A stretch of DNA of 41,365 bases from an uncultured Bacteroidales bacterium (GCA_902799985.1 CADCCR010000024.1:1-41365); one strand, 5' to 3'. Counted from the first letter of the stretch, positions 24,254 through 32,856 are shown. Notes: generated by a model not told the origin, from the sequence alone. Translations and numbers: made by a program.

Positions 24254-25519
24254 ATGAACATATCACACAGGGAAAACTCCCTCTTCTGCGGAAGATTCGA
24301 GGGGAGGCTGTTGTTCTTGCTCCTTCTGCTCCTTGCCCCCGTCTCCATGCTCCGCATTGAAGCACAGGAACAGGTGCGCATCTGGCAGGCAGGCAACGAC
24401 ACACGCCTCACGACATCCAGAATGGATTTCACCGACGATGGCTCTACCCTCACCATCGGCAGCAACACGTTCGACACCGGTCTCGTGGACAGCATCACCG
24501 TGGTACACACGGTCACCGTCACGTACGACGGCGGGACGGCAACAGTCGACATGGGCCACGCGCCAGGCGTCACGGCAACGGTCGACGGAGCTCACGTCAA
24601 CATCCTCAGCACCAACGTGAAGAGCGAGCTGGAGTTCGTGCTGCAAGGCACCAGTGCACATGGCTCGCTGACCTACGACGGACCGCTCAAGTGTAAGTTC
24701 TACCTGAACGACCTGAACCTGACCAGCGACCGCGGCGCAGCCATCGACATACAGTGCGGCAAGCGCGTCGACCTCATCCTCGTCGACGGCACGGACAACT
24801 ACCTGACCGATGCCGCAGGCGGCGAACAGAAGGCAGCCCTCTATTGCAAGGGACACCTCGAGGTGGAAGGCGGCGGCTCGCTCACCGTGAAGGGCAACAC
24901 AAAGCACGCCATCGCCACCAAGGAGTACATGCAGCTGAAGAAGAGCACGGGCAGCATCACCGTCATCGGAGCCGTGTCCGACGCCATGCACGTAGGCCAG
25001 TACTTCCTCATGAGCGGCGGCAAAGTGACGCTCAGCGGACAGAGCGGCGACGGACTGCAGGTGGAGACGATGACGCTCGACGATGACGTCACACCGAACC
25101 CCGACAAGGAGAACAACGGCATGATGTTCATTCGCGGCGGCAGCCTCGACATCACAGCTGCCAACACCGACACGAAAGCCATCAAGGCACCCGCCGACAT
25201 GATTGTCACAGGTGGCACCTTCACGCTCCTCGCTTCGGGCGATGGCAGCAGAGGCATCCAGGTGACAGGCAACATGACAATCAACGAGGACGACAACAAA
25301 ACCCTCATGCAGATTCGAGCCACTGGCACCACCTACGAGGACCCCGTCACCGATGAAAGCACGCGCTGCATGGGCATCAAGGTAAAGGGCAACCTGACCA
25401 TCGAAGCCGGTACAATCCAGATTGCCAACAAGGGCAAGTATTCCTACGGCATCAAGGTGGACGGCGTTTACACAAAGTCTGCCAACGCCACAGTACAAGC
25501 CAACGTCAAAACGGACTGA
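24254..25519 (+). CDS. Secreted beta-helix carbohydrate-binding protein (Cthe_2159-like)
   Basis: 421 residues from the ATG at 24254, which has aaggata upstream and leads into a signal peptide (FLLLLLLAPVSM). The mature protein is a series of short beta-strand turns (DRGAAIDIQCGKRVDLILVD, AALYCKGHLEVEGGGSLTV, KHAIATKEYMQLK, DAMHVGQYFLMSGGKVTL, KAIKAPADMIVTGGTFTL, RGIQVTGNMTI, MGIKVKGNLTI). This ladder of A/G-I-x-x-K/G turns matches the right-handed beta-helix of the Cthe_2159 family, whose founding member binds acidic polysaccharide. In this family such proteins co-occur with VTC, DUF4956 and CotH genes. It closes the operon, and a long hairpin follows 10 bp later. Confidence 0.8.
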   Translation: MNISHRENSLFCGRFEGRLLFLLLLLLAPVSMLRIEAQEQVRIWQAGNDTRLTTSRMDFTDDGSTLTIGSNTFDTGLVDSITVVHTVTVTYDGGTATVDMGHAPGVTATVDGAHVNILSTNVKSELEFVLQGTSAHGSLTYDGPLKCKFYLNDLNLTSDRGAAIDIQCGKRVDLILVDGTDNYLTDAAGGEQKAALYCKGHLEVEGGGSLTVKGNTKHAIATKEYMQLKKSTGSITVIGAVSDAMHVGQYFLMSGGKVTLSGQSGDGLQVETMTLDDDVTPNPDKENNGMMFIRGGSLDITAANTDTKAIKAPADMIVTGGTFTLLASGDGSRGIQVTGNMTINEDDNKTLMQIRATGTTYEDPVTDESTRCMGIKVKGNLTIEAGTIQIANKGKYSYGIKVDGVYTKSANATVQANVKTD

Positions 25520-25528
25520 ACAGTTGAC

Positions 25529-25580
25529 ACATAAACATCGGCGTGCCCTTATTGTCGTAAGAGCACGCCGATGTTTATGT
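25529..25580. terminator. Long bidirectional terminator hairpin
   Basis: Arms ACATAAACATCGGCGTGC (25529-25546) and its exact complement (25563-25580), extended by CTTA/TAAG after one mismatch, with a 6-nt loop. It lies between convergent genes ending at 25519 and 25612. Confidence 0.85.
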
Positions 25581-25611
25581 AGTGGCTAAAGGTGCTTCCT
25601 GGACACAGGCT

Positions 25612-26520
25612 TCAGAAATCCTCCTCACCCGTGCCGAAGCGCTTCACGTCCTCGATGACTTTGAGCAGGTACTGCCCGTACTGGTTCTTGAGCATGGGCT
25701 GTGCCAGTTGGCGCATACGCTCCTCGTCAATCCAACCTTTGCGGTAGGCGATGCCCTCCAGGCAACCGACCTTGAGGCCCTGACGCTTCTCGAGCACCTC
25801 GATGTAGGTTGAAGCCTCGGAGAGGGAGTCGAAGGTGCCCGTGTCGAGCCAGGCAAAGCCGCGGCCCAGGGTCTGTACCTTCAGTTCGCCGTCGGCGAGG
25901 AACTGCTGGTTGACGGTCGTTATCTCGTACTCGCCGCGGGCGCTGGGCTTGATGTTCTTTGCCACATCCACCACCTTGTTGGGGTAGAAGTAGAGGCCGA
26001 CGACGGCATAGTTGCTCTTCGGATGGGCAGGCTTCTCCTCGATGCTGAGGCAGTTGCCCTGCTTGTCGAACTCGGCCACGCCGTAGCGCTCGGGGTCGTT
26101 CACCCAGTAGCCGAACACCGTTGCCTTCTTCTCAACCTCTGCTGAGCGAACGGCTTCGCGGAGCATGGCACTGAAGCCGTTGCCCTGGAAGATATTGTCG
26201 CCCAGCACGAGGCAGGCGCAATCGTCACCGACAAAGTCAGCCCCGATGGTGAAGGCCTGTGCCAGTCCGTCGGGCGAAGGCTGCTCGGCATACTCGAAGT
26301 GCACGCCGTAGTCGCTGCCGTCGCCCAGCAGGCGCTTGAAGCCGGGCAAGTCGAAGGGCGTAGAGATGATGAGGATATCACGTATGCCAGCCAGCATGAG
26401 CACGCTGATGGGGTAGTATATCATCGGTTTGTCGTAGATGGGCATGAGCTGCTTGCTGATACCCTTCGTGATGGGATAGAGACGGGTGCCCGACCCGCCG
26501 GCCAATACAATTCCTTTCAT
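25612..26520 (-). CDS. rfbA: Glucose-1-phosphate thymidylyltransferase
   Basis: 302 residues, full length. Nucleotidyltransferase signs: [10 protein letters not shown] (7-16), [15 protein letters not shown], the [10 protein letters not shown] metal site, [34 protein letters not shown]. It makes dTDP-glucose from dTTP and glucose-1-phosphate, the first step to dTDP-rhamnose and related sugars of surface polysaccharides. No rfbB-D genes are adjacent. Its leader (26521-26562) runs into an 8-bp array. Confidence 0.95.
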   Translation of the reverse strand: MKGIVLAGGSGTRLYPITKGISKQLMPIYDKPMIYYPISVLMLAGIRDILIISTPFDLPGFKRLLGDGSDYGVHFEYAEQPSPDGLAQAFTIGADFVGDDCACLVLGDNIFQGNGFSAMLREAVRSAEVEKKATVFGYWVNDPERYGVAEFDKQGNCLSIEEKPAHPKSNYAVVGLYFYPNKVVDVAKNIKPSARGEYEITTVNQQFLADGELKVQTLGRGFAWLDTGTFDSLSEASTYIEVLEKRQGLKVGCLEGIAYRKGWIDEERMRQLAQPMLKNQYGQYLLKVIEDVKRFGTGEEDF

Positions 26521-26562
26521 AGTATAGTTCTTTTTTCGGGGTTTAGATGATTCGGGGGTTCA

Positions 26563-26658
26563 TTATCACGAGATAACGTTATCTCGTTATCTCGATATCT
26601 CGATATGACGTTATTTCGTTATGACGTTATCTCGTTATGACGACATTTCGTTATTCCG
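26563..26658. repeat. 8-bp-period array (ttatctcg), 12 units
   Basis: Exactly phased 8-bp units: ttatcacg, agataacg, ttatctcg, ttatctcg, atatctcg, atatgacg, ttatttcg, ttatgacg, ttatctcg, ttatgacg, acatttcg, ttattccg. The array ends one base before the stop of the Dabb gene. A second array with the same unit is at 27784-27903. Confidence 0.85.
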
Positions 26659-26659
26659 A

Positions 26660-26968
26660 TTACTTTATCTCATAGTCGAGGCAGGTGCGGAGGCAGGTGT
26701 AGGGACGCACCTTGCCGTCGGCCACGGCCACATGTTCGGGGTGCACGGCATAGGCCTTGAGTGCAGCCTCGTCGGTGAAAGTACTGTCGAGCATCACGTC
26801 GGCATTCGAAGAGTCCAGCCGCCCGTCCACGTTGACCTTGATGTCCACGAGTCCAGGTATGCGTCCGCTCAAACCTTCCAGGCCGGCCTTGATGCCGCGC
26901 TTCACATTCTCTTTCTCTTCAGCGGTGAGGTCCTCCCTCAGCCGCCATAGTATAATATGTTTTACCAT
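26660..26968 (-). CDS. Dabb-family stress-responsive alpha/beta-barrel protein
   Basis: 102 residues, the usual single-domain size. MVKHIILWRLREDLTAEEKE begins the ferredoxin-like fold of Dabb proteins, and ADVMLDSTFTDEAALKAYAVHPEH and the terminal CLDYEI are typical. Dabb proteins are small dimers with poorly known roles, some enzymatic. It lies between ccsA and rfbA on the same strand, 27 bp after ccsA. Confidence 0.85.
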   Translation of the reverse strand: MVKHIILWRLREDLTAEEKENVKRGIKAGLEGLSGRIPGLVDIKVNVDGRLDSSNADVMLDSTFTDEAALKAYAVHPEHVAVADGKVRPYTCLRTCLDYEIK

Positions 26969-26995
26969 CTTCTTTAATTTTAATTATTCATTCCT

Positions 26996-27769
26996 TCACG
27001 AGTAAGTATGTGCGCTTGCGCCTTGAGCGGCAGGCAGATAGTTGATACCCCACCAGCACATCTGCAGGCAGAGGAAGCAAATCACTTGCCAGAGCAAGGC
27101 AGGCCGGACGGCAGCGGGGCGTCCGATGCGCAGATGCAAGTATATCAGATAGCAGAGCCATGTGGCAGCCGCCCACGTCTCCTTCGGGTCCCACGACCAG
27201 TAAGTGCCCCAGGCCTCCTTGGCCCACAGGGCGCCGAACAGCATGCCGACGGTGAGGAACGAGAGGCCCACGCGCGTCAGGCCGTCGATGGCATCCAGCA
27301 GGTTCTGTCTGCGAATGAGTTGCCAGAGCGACATCAGCATGGCAGCACCCGTCGTGGCATAGGCAAACATGTACACGATGACGTGCGGCGCGAACCACGG
27401 ACTCTGCAGGGCTGGCATCAGCATCTTGCTGTGTATCTCGGGCTTGAAGAGGTTCACACAGATGAAGACCGTGCTGAGCATGGTGCTGAACAGCAGAATC
27501 CAGCGGTAGCGCCAGCGGCTGTAGGTGACCAGTCCCACCAGCGGCAGGAAGAAGGAGTACCAGAGACGCGTCTCGCCCATAGTGCGCAGAGGCGGACGCT
27601 CCAGCGAAATCCACATCAAGGCAATGTATGCCCCGAAGATGAGCAAGCCGCCGATAGCAGACAGATAGACAAGCTTCTGCCCCTTCCCTCGGAGGGAAAG
27701 CAGCGAAGCCACCGTCCAGCACACCACTGCAGGCAGGGCAAAGAGCCAAAAGTCATTCCAGTTTTCCAT
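26996..27769 (-). CDS. ccsA: Cytochrome c biogenesis protein CcsA/CcmC-like (heme handling)
   Basis: 257 residues with about eight hydrophobic segments. The tryptophan-rich WWD signature WGTYWSWDPKETW (187-199) binds heme, with nearby conserved His in PWFAPHVIVYMFAY. It pairs with the upstream ResB-like gene as a system II cytochrome c assembly unit that moves heme and attaches it to apocytochromes at the periplasmic face. It starts 86 bp after the partner's stop; the gap is an 8-bp array. Confidence 0.9.
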   Translation of the reverse strand: MENWNDFWLFALPAVVCWTVASLLSLRGKGQKLVYLSAIGGLLIFGAYIALMWISLERPPLRTMGETRLWYSFFLPLVGLVTYSRWRYRWILLFSTMLSTVFICVNLFKPEIHSKMLMPALQSPWFAPHVIVYMFAYATTGAAMLMSLWQLIRRQNLLDAIDGLTRVGLSFLTVGMLFGALWAKEAWGTYWSWDPKETWAAATWLCYLIYLHLRIGRPAAVRPALLWQVICFLCLQMCWWGINYLPAAQGASAHTYS

Positions 27770-27783
27770 CGAGGATGATGTTT

Positions 27784-27903
27784 TTATCTCGTTATGACGT
27801 TATGACGTTATTTCGTTATGACGTTATTTCGTTCTGTCGTTATTCCGAAATATCGTTATTTCGATATTTCGACATTCCGTTCTGACGGCATTTCGTTCTG
27901 ACG
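27784..27903. repeat. 8-bp-period array, 15 units, overrunning the ResB-like gene
   Basis: Phased units ttatctcg, ttatgacg, ttatgacg, ttatttcg, ttatgacg, ttatttcg, ttctgtcg, ttattccg, aaatatcg and further to ttctgacg. Positions 27856-27903 encode the last residues and stop of the ResB-like protein (NEMPSERNVEISK). Confidence 0.85.
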
Positions 27904-28791
27904 CTGTTCCTTCTTTCGGAGAGTGCCGGACTGAAGGAAGAGACATCCGGCCCCTGCCAGCATCATGAAGATGCCGAGGTAGACGAACGGCAGCCACGGG
28001 TCGCGCACCAGTTCGAAGATGCTGATGTCGCTCTCGGCACCCTTCGACTCGTCGTAGCCATACTGATATATCTTCCATCCGCGCACGGCGAGGGGTTTGT
28101 TGACGCGGAGCGTGTCGCGCAGGACGAGGCCCTTCTTCGTGTAGACCGTCACGTCCGAGAGGTAGCGAAGCGGCGCCTCCTCGATGAAGAAGTCGTGCAG
28201 CTCGATGGCCACCGGCAGCTCCTTCACGCGGTGCAGTTCGTCGACGGCCCGCCACTCCGTTGTGCCCTCGCGCACCATCATGTGCAGACGCTGCATGTCG
28301 GCATTGCCGAGGGTGCCGCAGACCAGGGCGATGAAGATGCCGAGGTGGTTCAGCAGGAAAGGCACATTGCGCCAGGCCGGACGGGTCAGCCTCGTCATGC
28401 AGACCATGCCGACAAGCGCCATGAGCCACACATAGAGGAGCACGAAGGGCCAGAACGAGAGCATGGCCGTGATGCCGATGGGCTCCATGGGCACATGTCC
28501 GGAGGGCACCTGGCGCGTGACGCCCATGAGGACCGTCATCATGGCGCAGGCCACCAGAGCCGGGATGCCGGCCTGCAGCGTAGCCATCCAGCGGAACAGC
28601 CGCACACGGCTGCGGCACAGATGCATCGCCACCACAGAGAGCAGCAGCACAGCCAGCACGATGCCGTTCACCGGCCAGGCCATCATGCCCCAGCGCACCG
28701 GTCCGGCCACCACCTGCAGCAGCATGCCCGCACCGGCCAAGCCACAGCAGACATAGCCGCCAACCGTCATTCCCCATGTATCTCTTTTCAT
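27856..28791 (-). CDS. ResB-like cytochrome c biogenesis protein (CcsB type)
   Basis: 311 residues from the ATG at 28791 (MKRDTWGMTVGGYV). An in-frame extension upstream to 29007 is Cys-rich and spans the promoter, so it is not used. Several membrane segments flank a periplasmic part containing PFLLNHLGIFIALVCGTLGN, VAIELHDFFIEE, KPLAVRGWKIYQYGYD and a C-terminal helix (VYLGIFMMLAGAGCLF); these are ResB-type features. It forms the system II synthase with the CcsA-like protein. The last ~15 residues are encoded by the 8-bp array. A promoter box lies 33 bp upstream. Confidence 0.85.
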   Translation of the reverse strand: MKRDTWGMTVGGYVCCGLAGAGMLLQVVAGPVRWGMMAWPVNGIVLAVLLLSVVAMHLCRSRVRLFRWMATLQAGIPALVACAMMTVLMGVTRQVPSGHVPMEPIGITAMLSFWPFVLLYVWLMALVGMVCMTRLTRPAWRNVPFLLNHLGIFIALVCGTLGNADMQRLHMMVREGTTEWRAVDELHRVKELPVAIELHDFFIEEAPLRYLSDVTVYTKKGLVLRDTLRVNKPLAVRGWKIYQYGYDESKGAESDISIFELVRDPWLPFVYLGIFMMLAGAGCLFLQSGTLRKKEQRQNEMPSERNVEISK

Positions 28792-28823
28792 CGAATCTCG
28801 TACATTTTCGTTGAACGTCACTG

Positions 28824-28831
28824 CAAAGATA
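28824..28831 (-). promoter_or_regulatory. -7 box TATCTTTG for the cytochrome c assembly operon
   Basis: Minus-strand TATCTTTG fits TAnnTTTG, 33 bp before the ATG at 28791; GTTG (28852-28855) 20 bp upstream is a weak -33 match. Confidence 0.6.
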
Positions 28832-29093
28832 GGACTTTTATTTGAGATAAACAACCTTCGGCGTGAATTATGTTCTCTATTCATGCCGAAAAGCCCAAAG
28901 AAACAGACGCGGGCAAGGGACAGAAAGGTCATGACTGTCACATAATTGTTCGGGAAACAGCAACATGGTTTGAGACACGAAAAACAACGTTTCGTACAGC
29001 GGCACATAGTTAAACTATGTTAACCGATATGTTTCGTACATAAAGTTTCTTAATTCATACCCTTATTAGTATGTTCGTTTGACGCGAAACTGC

Positions 29094-29101
29094 TACCTTT
29101 G
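29094..29101 (+). promoter_or_regulatory. -7 box TACCTTTG and long leader of the second secreted protein
   Basis: TAnnTTTG match about 300 bp before the ATG at 29403. The leader (29102-29402) has no convincing gene; it contains a CACGCGC/GCGCGTG hairpin (29265-29287) and an A-rich end. The rest of 28832-29093 shows no gene. Confidence 0.5.
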
Positions 29102-29402
29102 CACCAAACTAAACACGCACACATACCTAAACGACAATCTAACATCGGAAACACTCTACTCTAATACATTGGGAACAAATCTAACAACACTCTTCAGCAG
29201 CGAGCCATGTCTGCAACGTCACATTGCGGGCAAGGCCGAATACCTCTATACATTATATAATATACACGCGCGACGCGCATGCGCGTGAGGGCTTCATTCA
29301 ACGAATGGACCTGGAGGCACAGCGACAGCGAAGGGTTGACGAACAGCAACAACAACATTAAAAACATATATATTCTAATTATTAACTAAACTTTTTATCA
29401 AA

Positions 29403-31979
29403 ATGAGAATGAAAACAAAACTAACTCTCATGCTGGCACTGCTGGCATTATGCAGTAGCGGGACTCGGGCCGCCTCGAATGATCTTCCGGAATTAACTTC
29501 CGACCCCAGTAGCCCGAAATACTTCACCATCAAATCCTTCAGCCGTGGAGGATTCCTAACATCCAATGGCGCAGGGCAGGGTATGACACATGTCAACTTT
29601 GTTGACGGATCCATATGGTATTTCACTGCTGCTGACGGCAACACCACCGGTGATGCAACAGGCGGTGTCATTGCTCACAACTATGATGGGACAAAGATGA
29701 CCACCAGCTGGACAACTGCAGCTACAGGCGAAACAATTTACATTCTGCCCAATGGTATAAATACAGAAGGTGTGTCCATCTGTAAGGCCTCATCTATTAC
29801 AGACTATAGCTGTATGGATGCCAACAACGGCAACACAGGTGTGGGCAGTTGGGCTCCATATAGCAATGACTGGAAAGGTACAACATGGGTCATTGAGCCA
29901 GTTGTCCCAAATGGATACTATTATTTCAAGGGTATGGATACAAATCGTTATCCTTATCTTTATAGTGACTTCGTTGCGAAAGGCGAGAATAACACATTCC
30001 ACCATAGTCTGCCTAACTCACCAAGTAACGGTCATATTTGGAAAGTGACTCTCTCTTCAACCATTACTGGTAGCTCATACGACGGGGCCACTACGACAGT
30101 CAGTCTCACAGCTGTTAATGGAGAAGGTCTTCCCCTTACTATCGACAATACAGAGTACCAGACACTAACCATCGGAAGCAGAGCAGCAAGTCTTGATTTT
30201 TATTTCACTGAGGCCATCAATCTCACAAACTGGGGCAATGATACCAAGTTGACAACTTGGGCGGGGTTCCCCAATGCGACTGACAACCATTGGACATTCG
30301 AGGATGTAGATGTCAGTGCAGGAGTCTATAATGTCGTAATCAGCGGTAACAATGCTGGCTACGTCACATATAACGGACAGAATGCAAAGAATGGCGGTTT
30401 CTTTGTGGCTGGTACAATCACTGAAGGTGATATTACAGTAGCAGAAATTGAAGGCTACACAACAACTGCGACAATAAGCGAGAGAACTATCACAGTGAAC
30501 TATCAGCTGAGCAACGCAAAGACCATTCAGTACACTTACATTGATGGTAACGGAGGAAGATATAGCGGAACCTACGAAGCAATATGGAATGGAGACCTGA
30601 CACAAGAGCCGCCAACCTTCTCCGGCGTATATGGTGCAACTATCACAGACAAGACTTTTGCTGAAAGCGAAGGCACATACACCTTCACTGCAAACATCAC
30701 ATTCCCGTTCCCTGTTTCCAGCAATGGCGTAAACAATGCTACGACTCTGAGAAGTGCCCTTGGAAACTCATTATGGTTCGCAACAACCGACAACAAAGCA
30801 AAAGCAAACAATTCTGCAAATACCGTTGTTTACGACATAAGAGCTGATTACTATCGTTGGTATATTATTCCTACCTTCGATTCAGAAAGCAGTACATTCT
30901 ATTTCTCTCTGTACAATGTAGGAGCAGGGAAGTACATCCCCACTTTGTCAGTAGGTTCTCCAAGCTCAGAATGCACACTCTCCGACACTCCGGGTATGTA
31001 CTGCTATTCTCATTATAATCAAGGAGAAGGCTTCAACACATCTCCTACCTCGACAAATTATCTAACAATTAATACATCTGGCACCAACCAAAATATCTGG
31101 GTCTGGAATGGTGGCACTGCAAGCGCAACCCACAGAGGTTCTGCCATGGACTTCCCCGTCTTGGAGGATTTGAATGTAATAACCACTGTCGACGAAGCCT
31201 TCAATACCCTCAAAAATACAAGTAAGTTCGACATCCTTGCTGGTTCAACAGTTATGGGACCCGCTGAGTTCGCTAGTCCTGTTGATATAAATAATGCCAT
31301 CGATGCAGCACAAGAAGTAGAGGACAATGCTGAAGCAAAACTGGCTTTCATCGAAGGTGCAAATGGTAGCAAGATTCTGAACTACCTTAATATGGTTGCA
31401 GCATATGGCGACTTGGCAAATATCCAGATAGACATGAAACGGGAATATGGCACAATGATACTTCCGTGTCCTTCCACACGCATCAGCGGCTTGGATATCT
31501 ACTCTTGCAGCGGAAAAGAAGGCAACGTGCTGACTCTGACTCTTGTCGAGGGCAATTATTCTAAAGACACACCTTACATCATTCATGCCGAAGCCGGTAG
31601 CAAGTTCACCATCATCGGCTGGGATAAAGGAAGTACTGCAACTCACACAAACGGTTGGCTGACAGGTACGCTGAACGATGAAACAGAGATTCCTGACGGT
31701 TCTTACATGCTTGCAACGAACAAGACAACAGGCGTTCAGGCCTTCCACAAGGTTTCCGGCACAGGCGTGAAGTGCGCAAAGAACAAGTGCTACCTGACTC
31801 CAGAAGTTGGTGGCGAAGTGAAGGCATTCTTCTTCAACGAAGAAGATATCGAAACTGCCATCACCCTGTCTGTTGAGGAGTTGACAGAAGACGGTTACAT
31901 CTACAACCTTGCTGGTCAGCGCATAAGCAAGGCACAGAAAGGCATCAATATTATTAACGGTAAAAAAATCATTAAGTAA
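29403..31979 (+). CDS. Large secreted protein with C-terminal sorting tail, function unknown
   Basis: 858 residues. The signal peptide (KTKLTLMLALLALCSSGTRA) is followed by repeats rich in Gly/Asn/Thr/Trp (FTIKSFSRGGFLTSNGAG, TTWVIEPVVPNGYYYFKG, YRWYIIPTFDSESSTFYF). They resemble the lectin-like N-terminal repeats of the sialidase at 2-4810, but no catalytic module was recognised. A module near residues 680-800 (YGTMILPCPSTRISGLDIYS) resembles the domain before the tail in the sialidase (SYATLYLPFDV). The end YIYNLAGQRISKAQKG and INGKKIIK is the same sorting tail. It is probably a surface or secreted glycan-binding protein. The small peptide gene starts one base after its stop. Confidence 0.8.
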   Translation: MRMKTKLTLMLALLALCSSGTRAASNDLPELTSDPSSPKYFTIKSFSRGGFLTSNGAGQGMTHVNFVDGSIWYFTAADGNTTGDATGGVIAHNYDGTKMTTSWTTAATGETIYILPNGINTEGVSICKASSITDYSCMDANNGNTGVGSWAPYSNDWKGTTWVIEPVVPNGYYYFKGMDTNRYPYLYSDFVAKGENNTFHHSLPNSPSNGHIWKVTLSSTITGSSYDGATTTVSLTAVNGEGLPLTIDNTEYQTLTIGSRAASLDFYFTEAINLTNWGNDTKLTTWAGFPNATDNHWTFEDVDVSAGVYNVVISGNNAGYVTYNGQNAKNGGFFVAGTITEGDITVAEIEGYTTTATISERTITVNYQLSNAKTIQYTYIDGNGGRYSGTYEAIWNGDLTQEPPTFSGVYGATITDKTFAESEGTYTFTANITFPFPVSSNGVNNATTLRSALGNSLWFATTDNKAKANNSANTVVYDIRADYYRWYIIPTFDSESSTFYFSLYNVGAGKYIPTLSVGSPSSECTLSDTPGMYCYSHYNQGEGFNTSPTSTNYLTINTSGTNQNIWVWNGGTASATHRGSAMDFPVLEDLNVITTVDEAFNTLKNTSKFDILAGSTVMGPAEFASPVDINNAIDAAQEVEDNAEAKLAFIEGANGSKILNYLNMVAAYGDLANIQIDMKREYGTMILPCPSTRISGLDIYSCSGKEGNVLTLTLVEGNYSKDTPYIIHAEAGSKFTIIGWDKGSTATHTNGWLTGTLNDETEIPDGSYMLATNKTTGVQAFHKVSGTGVKCAKNKCYLTPEVGGEVKAFFFNEEDIETAITLSVEELTEDGYIYNLAGQRISKAQKGINIINGKKIIK

Positions 31980-31980
31980 C

Positions 31981-32157
31981 ATGAACAAGAAATATATTGC
32001 TCCTTCCGTGTTCTGCGTGGAGCTCCACACAACAAAGCTGATGGCTCTGTCCACAAACGATAGTGATCCCATAACAAGGGACAATCTGGATAACTACGAA
32101 CAGGATGTCAAAGGATTCAAAATCACGAACGACAACCTTTGGGACAACGAGTGGTAG
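31981..32157 (+). CDS. Small peptide ending LWDNEW, directly after the secreted protein
   Basis: 58 residues; the ATG is one base after the preceding stop (TAA-c-ATG), so translation is very likely coupled. Sequence pattern: MNKKYIAPSVFCVELHTTKL, then MALST, an Asp/Asn-rich middle and LWDNEW. Shared with the 61-residue ORF at 4869: K-K/H-x-Y-I-x-P-x-V, then CVE or V-CE, an Ala/Leu-Met-x-x-S-T block near residue 20, and the identical last six residues. No signal peptide, membrane helix or known domain. Function unknown. A strong terminator follows 50 bp later, so the two genes form a closed unit. Confidence 0.8.
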   Translation: MNKKYIAPSVFCVELHTTKLMALSTNDSDPITRDNLDNYEQDVKGFKITNDNLWDNEW

Positions 32158-32207
32158 AATCCAACCTTAGCTTTCCCTAAGAGGAAAAGAATCTAATACG
32201 CCTATTG

Positions 32208-32246
32208 AGCCCCAAGAGTCTAAGCCAACGACTCTTGGGGCTTTTT
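32208..32246 (+). terminator. Terminator of the secreted protein/small peptide unit
   Basis: AGCCCCAAGAGTC and GACTCTTGGGGCT pair perfectly (13 bp) around a 9-nt loop and run into ttttt. Confidence 0.92.
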
Positions 32247-32337
32247 CTGTTTGCTCCGGGGGTAGGCGATTAACAGCTTATTAGGTATTAATCAAACACA
32301 CAGACACAAAAGCACAAAGGAACAAACCACCGAAAAA

Positions 32338-32372
32338 GACACAAAGAGCCTTGCCTTGGCAAGCTTTGTGTC
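32338..32372. repeat. Hairpin within an inverted pair of 8-bp-period caaag/ctttg arrays
   Basis: GACACAAAG-agc-CTTGCC-tt-GGCAAG-CTTTGTGTC. On the left lie acacaaaa/gcacaaag units (32297-32325), on the right ctttgtga/ctttgtgt units (~32396-32413). Confidence 0.6.
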
Positions 32373-32476
32373 TTCATTTCCAGCGTAACACTTCGAGTCT
32401 TTGTGACTTTGTGTTCGATTATAAACATCCGAGACATAAGTCTTTAACATGTAATTGCCATAAATTGCTCATGAAT

Positions 32477-32696
32477 TTCAATTAATTGTTTCGTCTGGTT
32501 CACAGTAAAATTCACCGGCGATGGGAACTAAATCTCTGGCGGCAGGGAACAAAACTTTTTCAGTGGCTTGGAAATATATTTCCGAAGCTCTGAAATATAT
32601 TTCCAAGCCTTTGAAATAAATTTCCAAGGCTTTGAAAAAGTTTTATCGCGAGCCGCAGGGGAAAATACTCTCTACGGGAAAGAATTTGTGTTTTCA
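32477..32696. repeat. Degenerate 22-bp-period array, ten units
   Basis: Contiguous 22-bp units at 32477, 32499, 32521, 32543, 32565, 32587, 32609, 32631, 32653 and 32675. The units at 32543-32652 (aaaactttttcagt, then ggcttggaaatatatttcc and neighbours) are close relatives of 16721-16830. An open frame starting MEIYF crosses the array and is not a gene. No gene is seen in 32158-32943. Confidence 0.78.
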
Positions 32697-32856
32697 TGTT
32701 TACATCGAAAGACCCGAAATAACCGGTTTGTCCGAGACTTTGCTATAGAATGGGGTTCAACTCGGCTTCACTTCCTCAGCAGAGTCTGGTTTTGCGTTGA
32801 TAAGGTAATTGCAACCCACAAACAAGCTTGATGCAATGAAAATAATCGCTGCAAAG

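Noticed and set aside
26563-27903. Composite transposon bounded by the two 8-bp arrays
   Set aside because: No transposase, target-site duplication or inverted ends; the enclosed genes are ordinary housekeeping-type genes.
28792-29007. N-terminal extension of the ResB-like protein (MCRCTKRCFS...)
   Set aside because: It is Cys-rich, unlike the family, and spans the minus-strand promoter box at 28824; the ATG at 28791 starts directly at the membrane protein.
29079-29288. 69-residue open frame in the leader of the second secreted protein
   Set aside because: It begins upstream of the -7 box used as the promoter, covers it, and has no family-like sequence.
32740-32790. tRNA-like T-arm (ggggttcaactcgg)
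   Set aside because: No acceptor, D or anticodon stems can be built around it.
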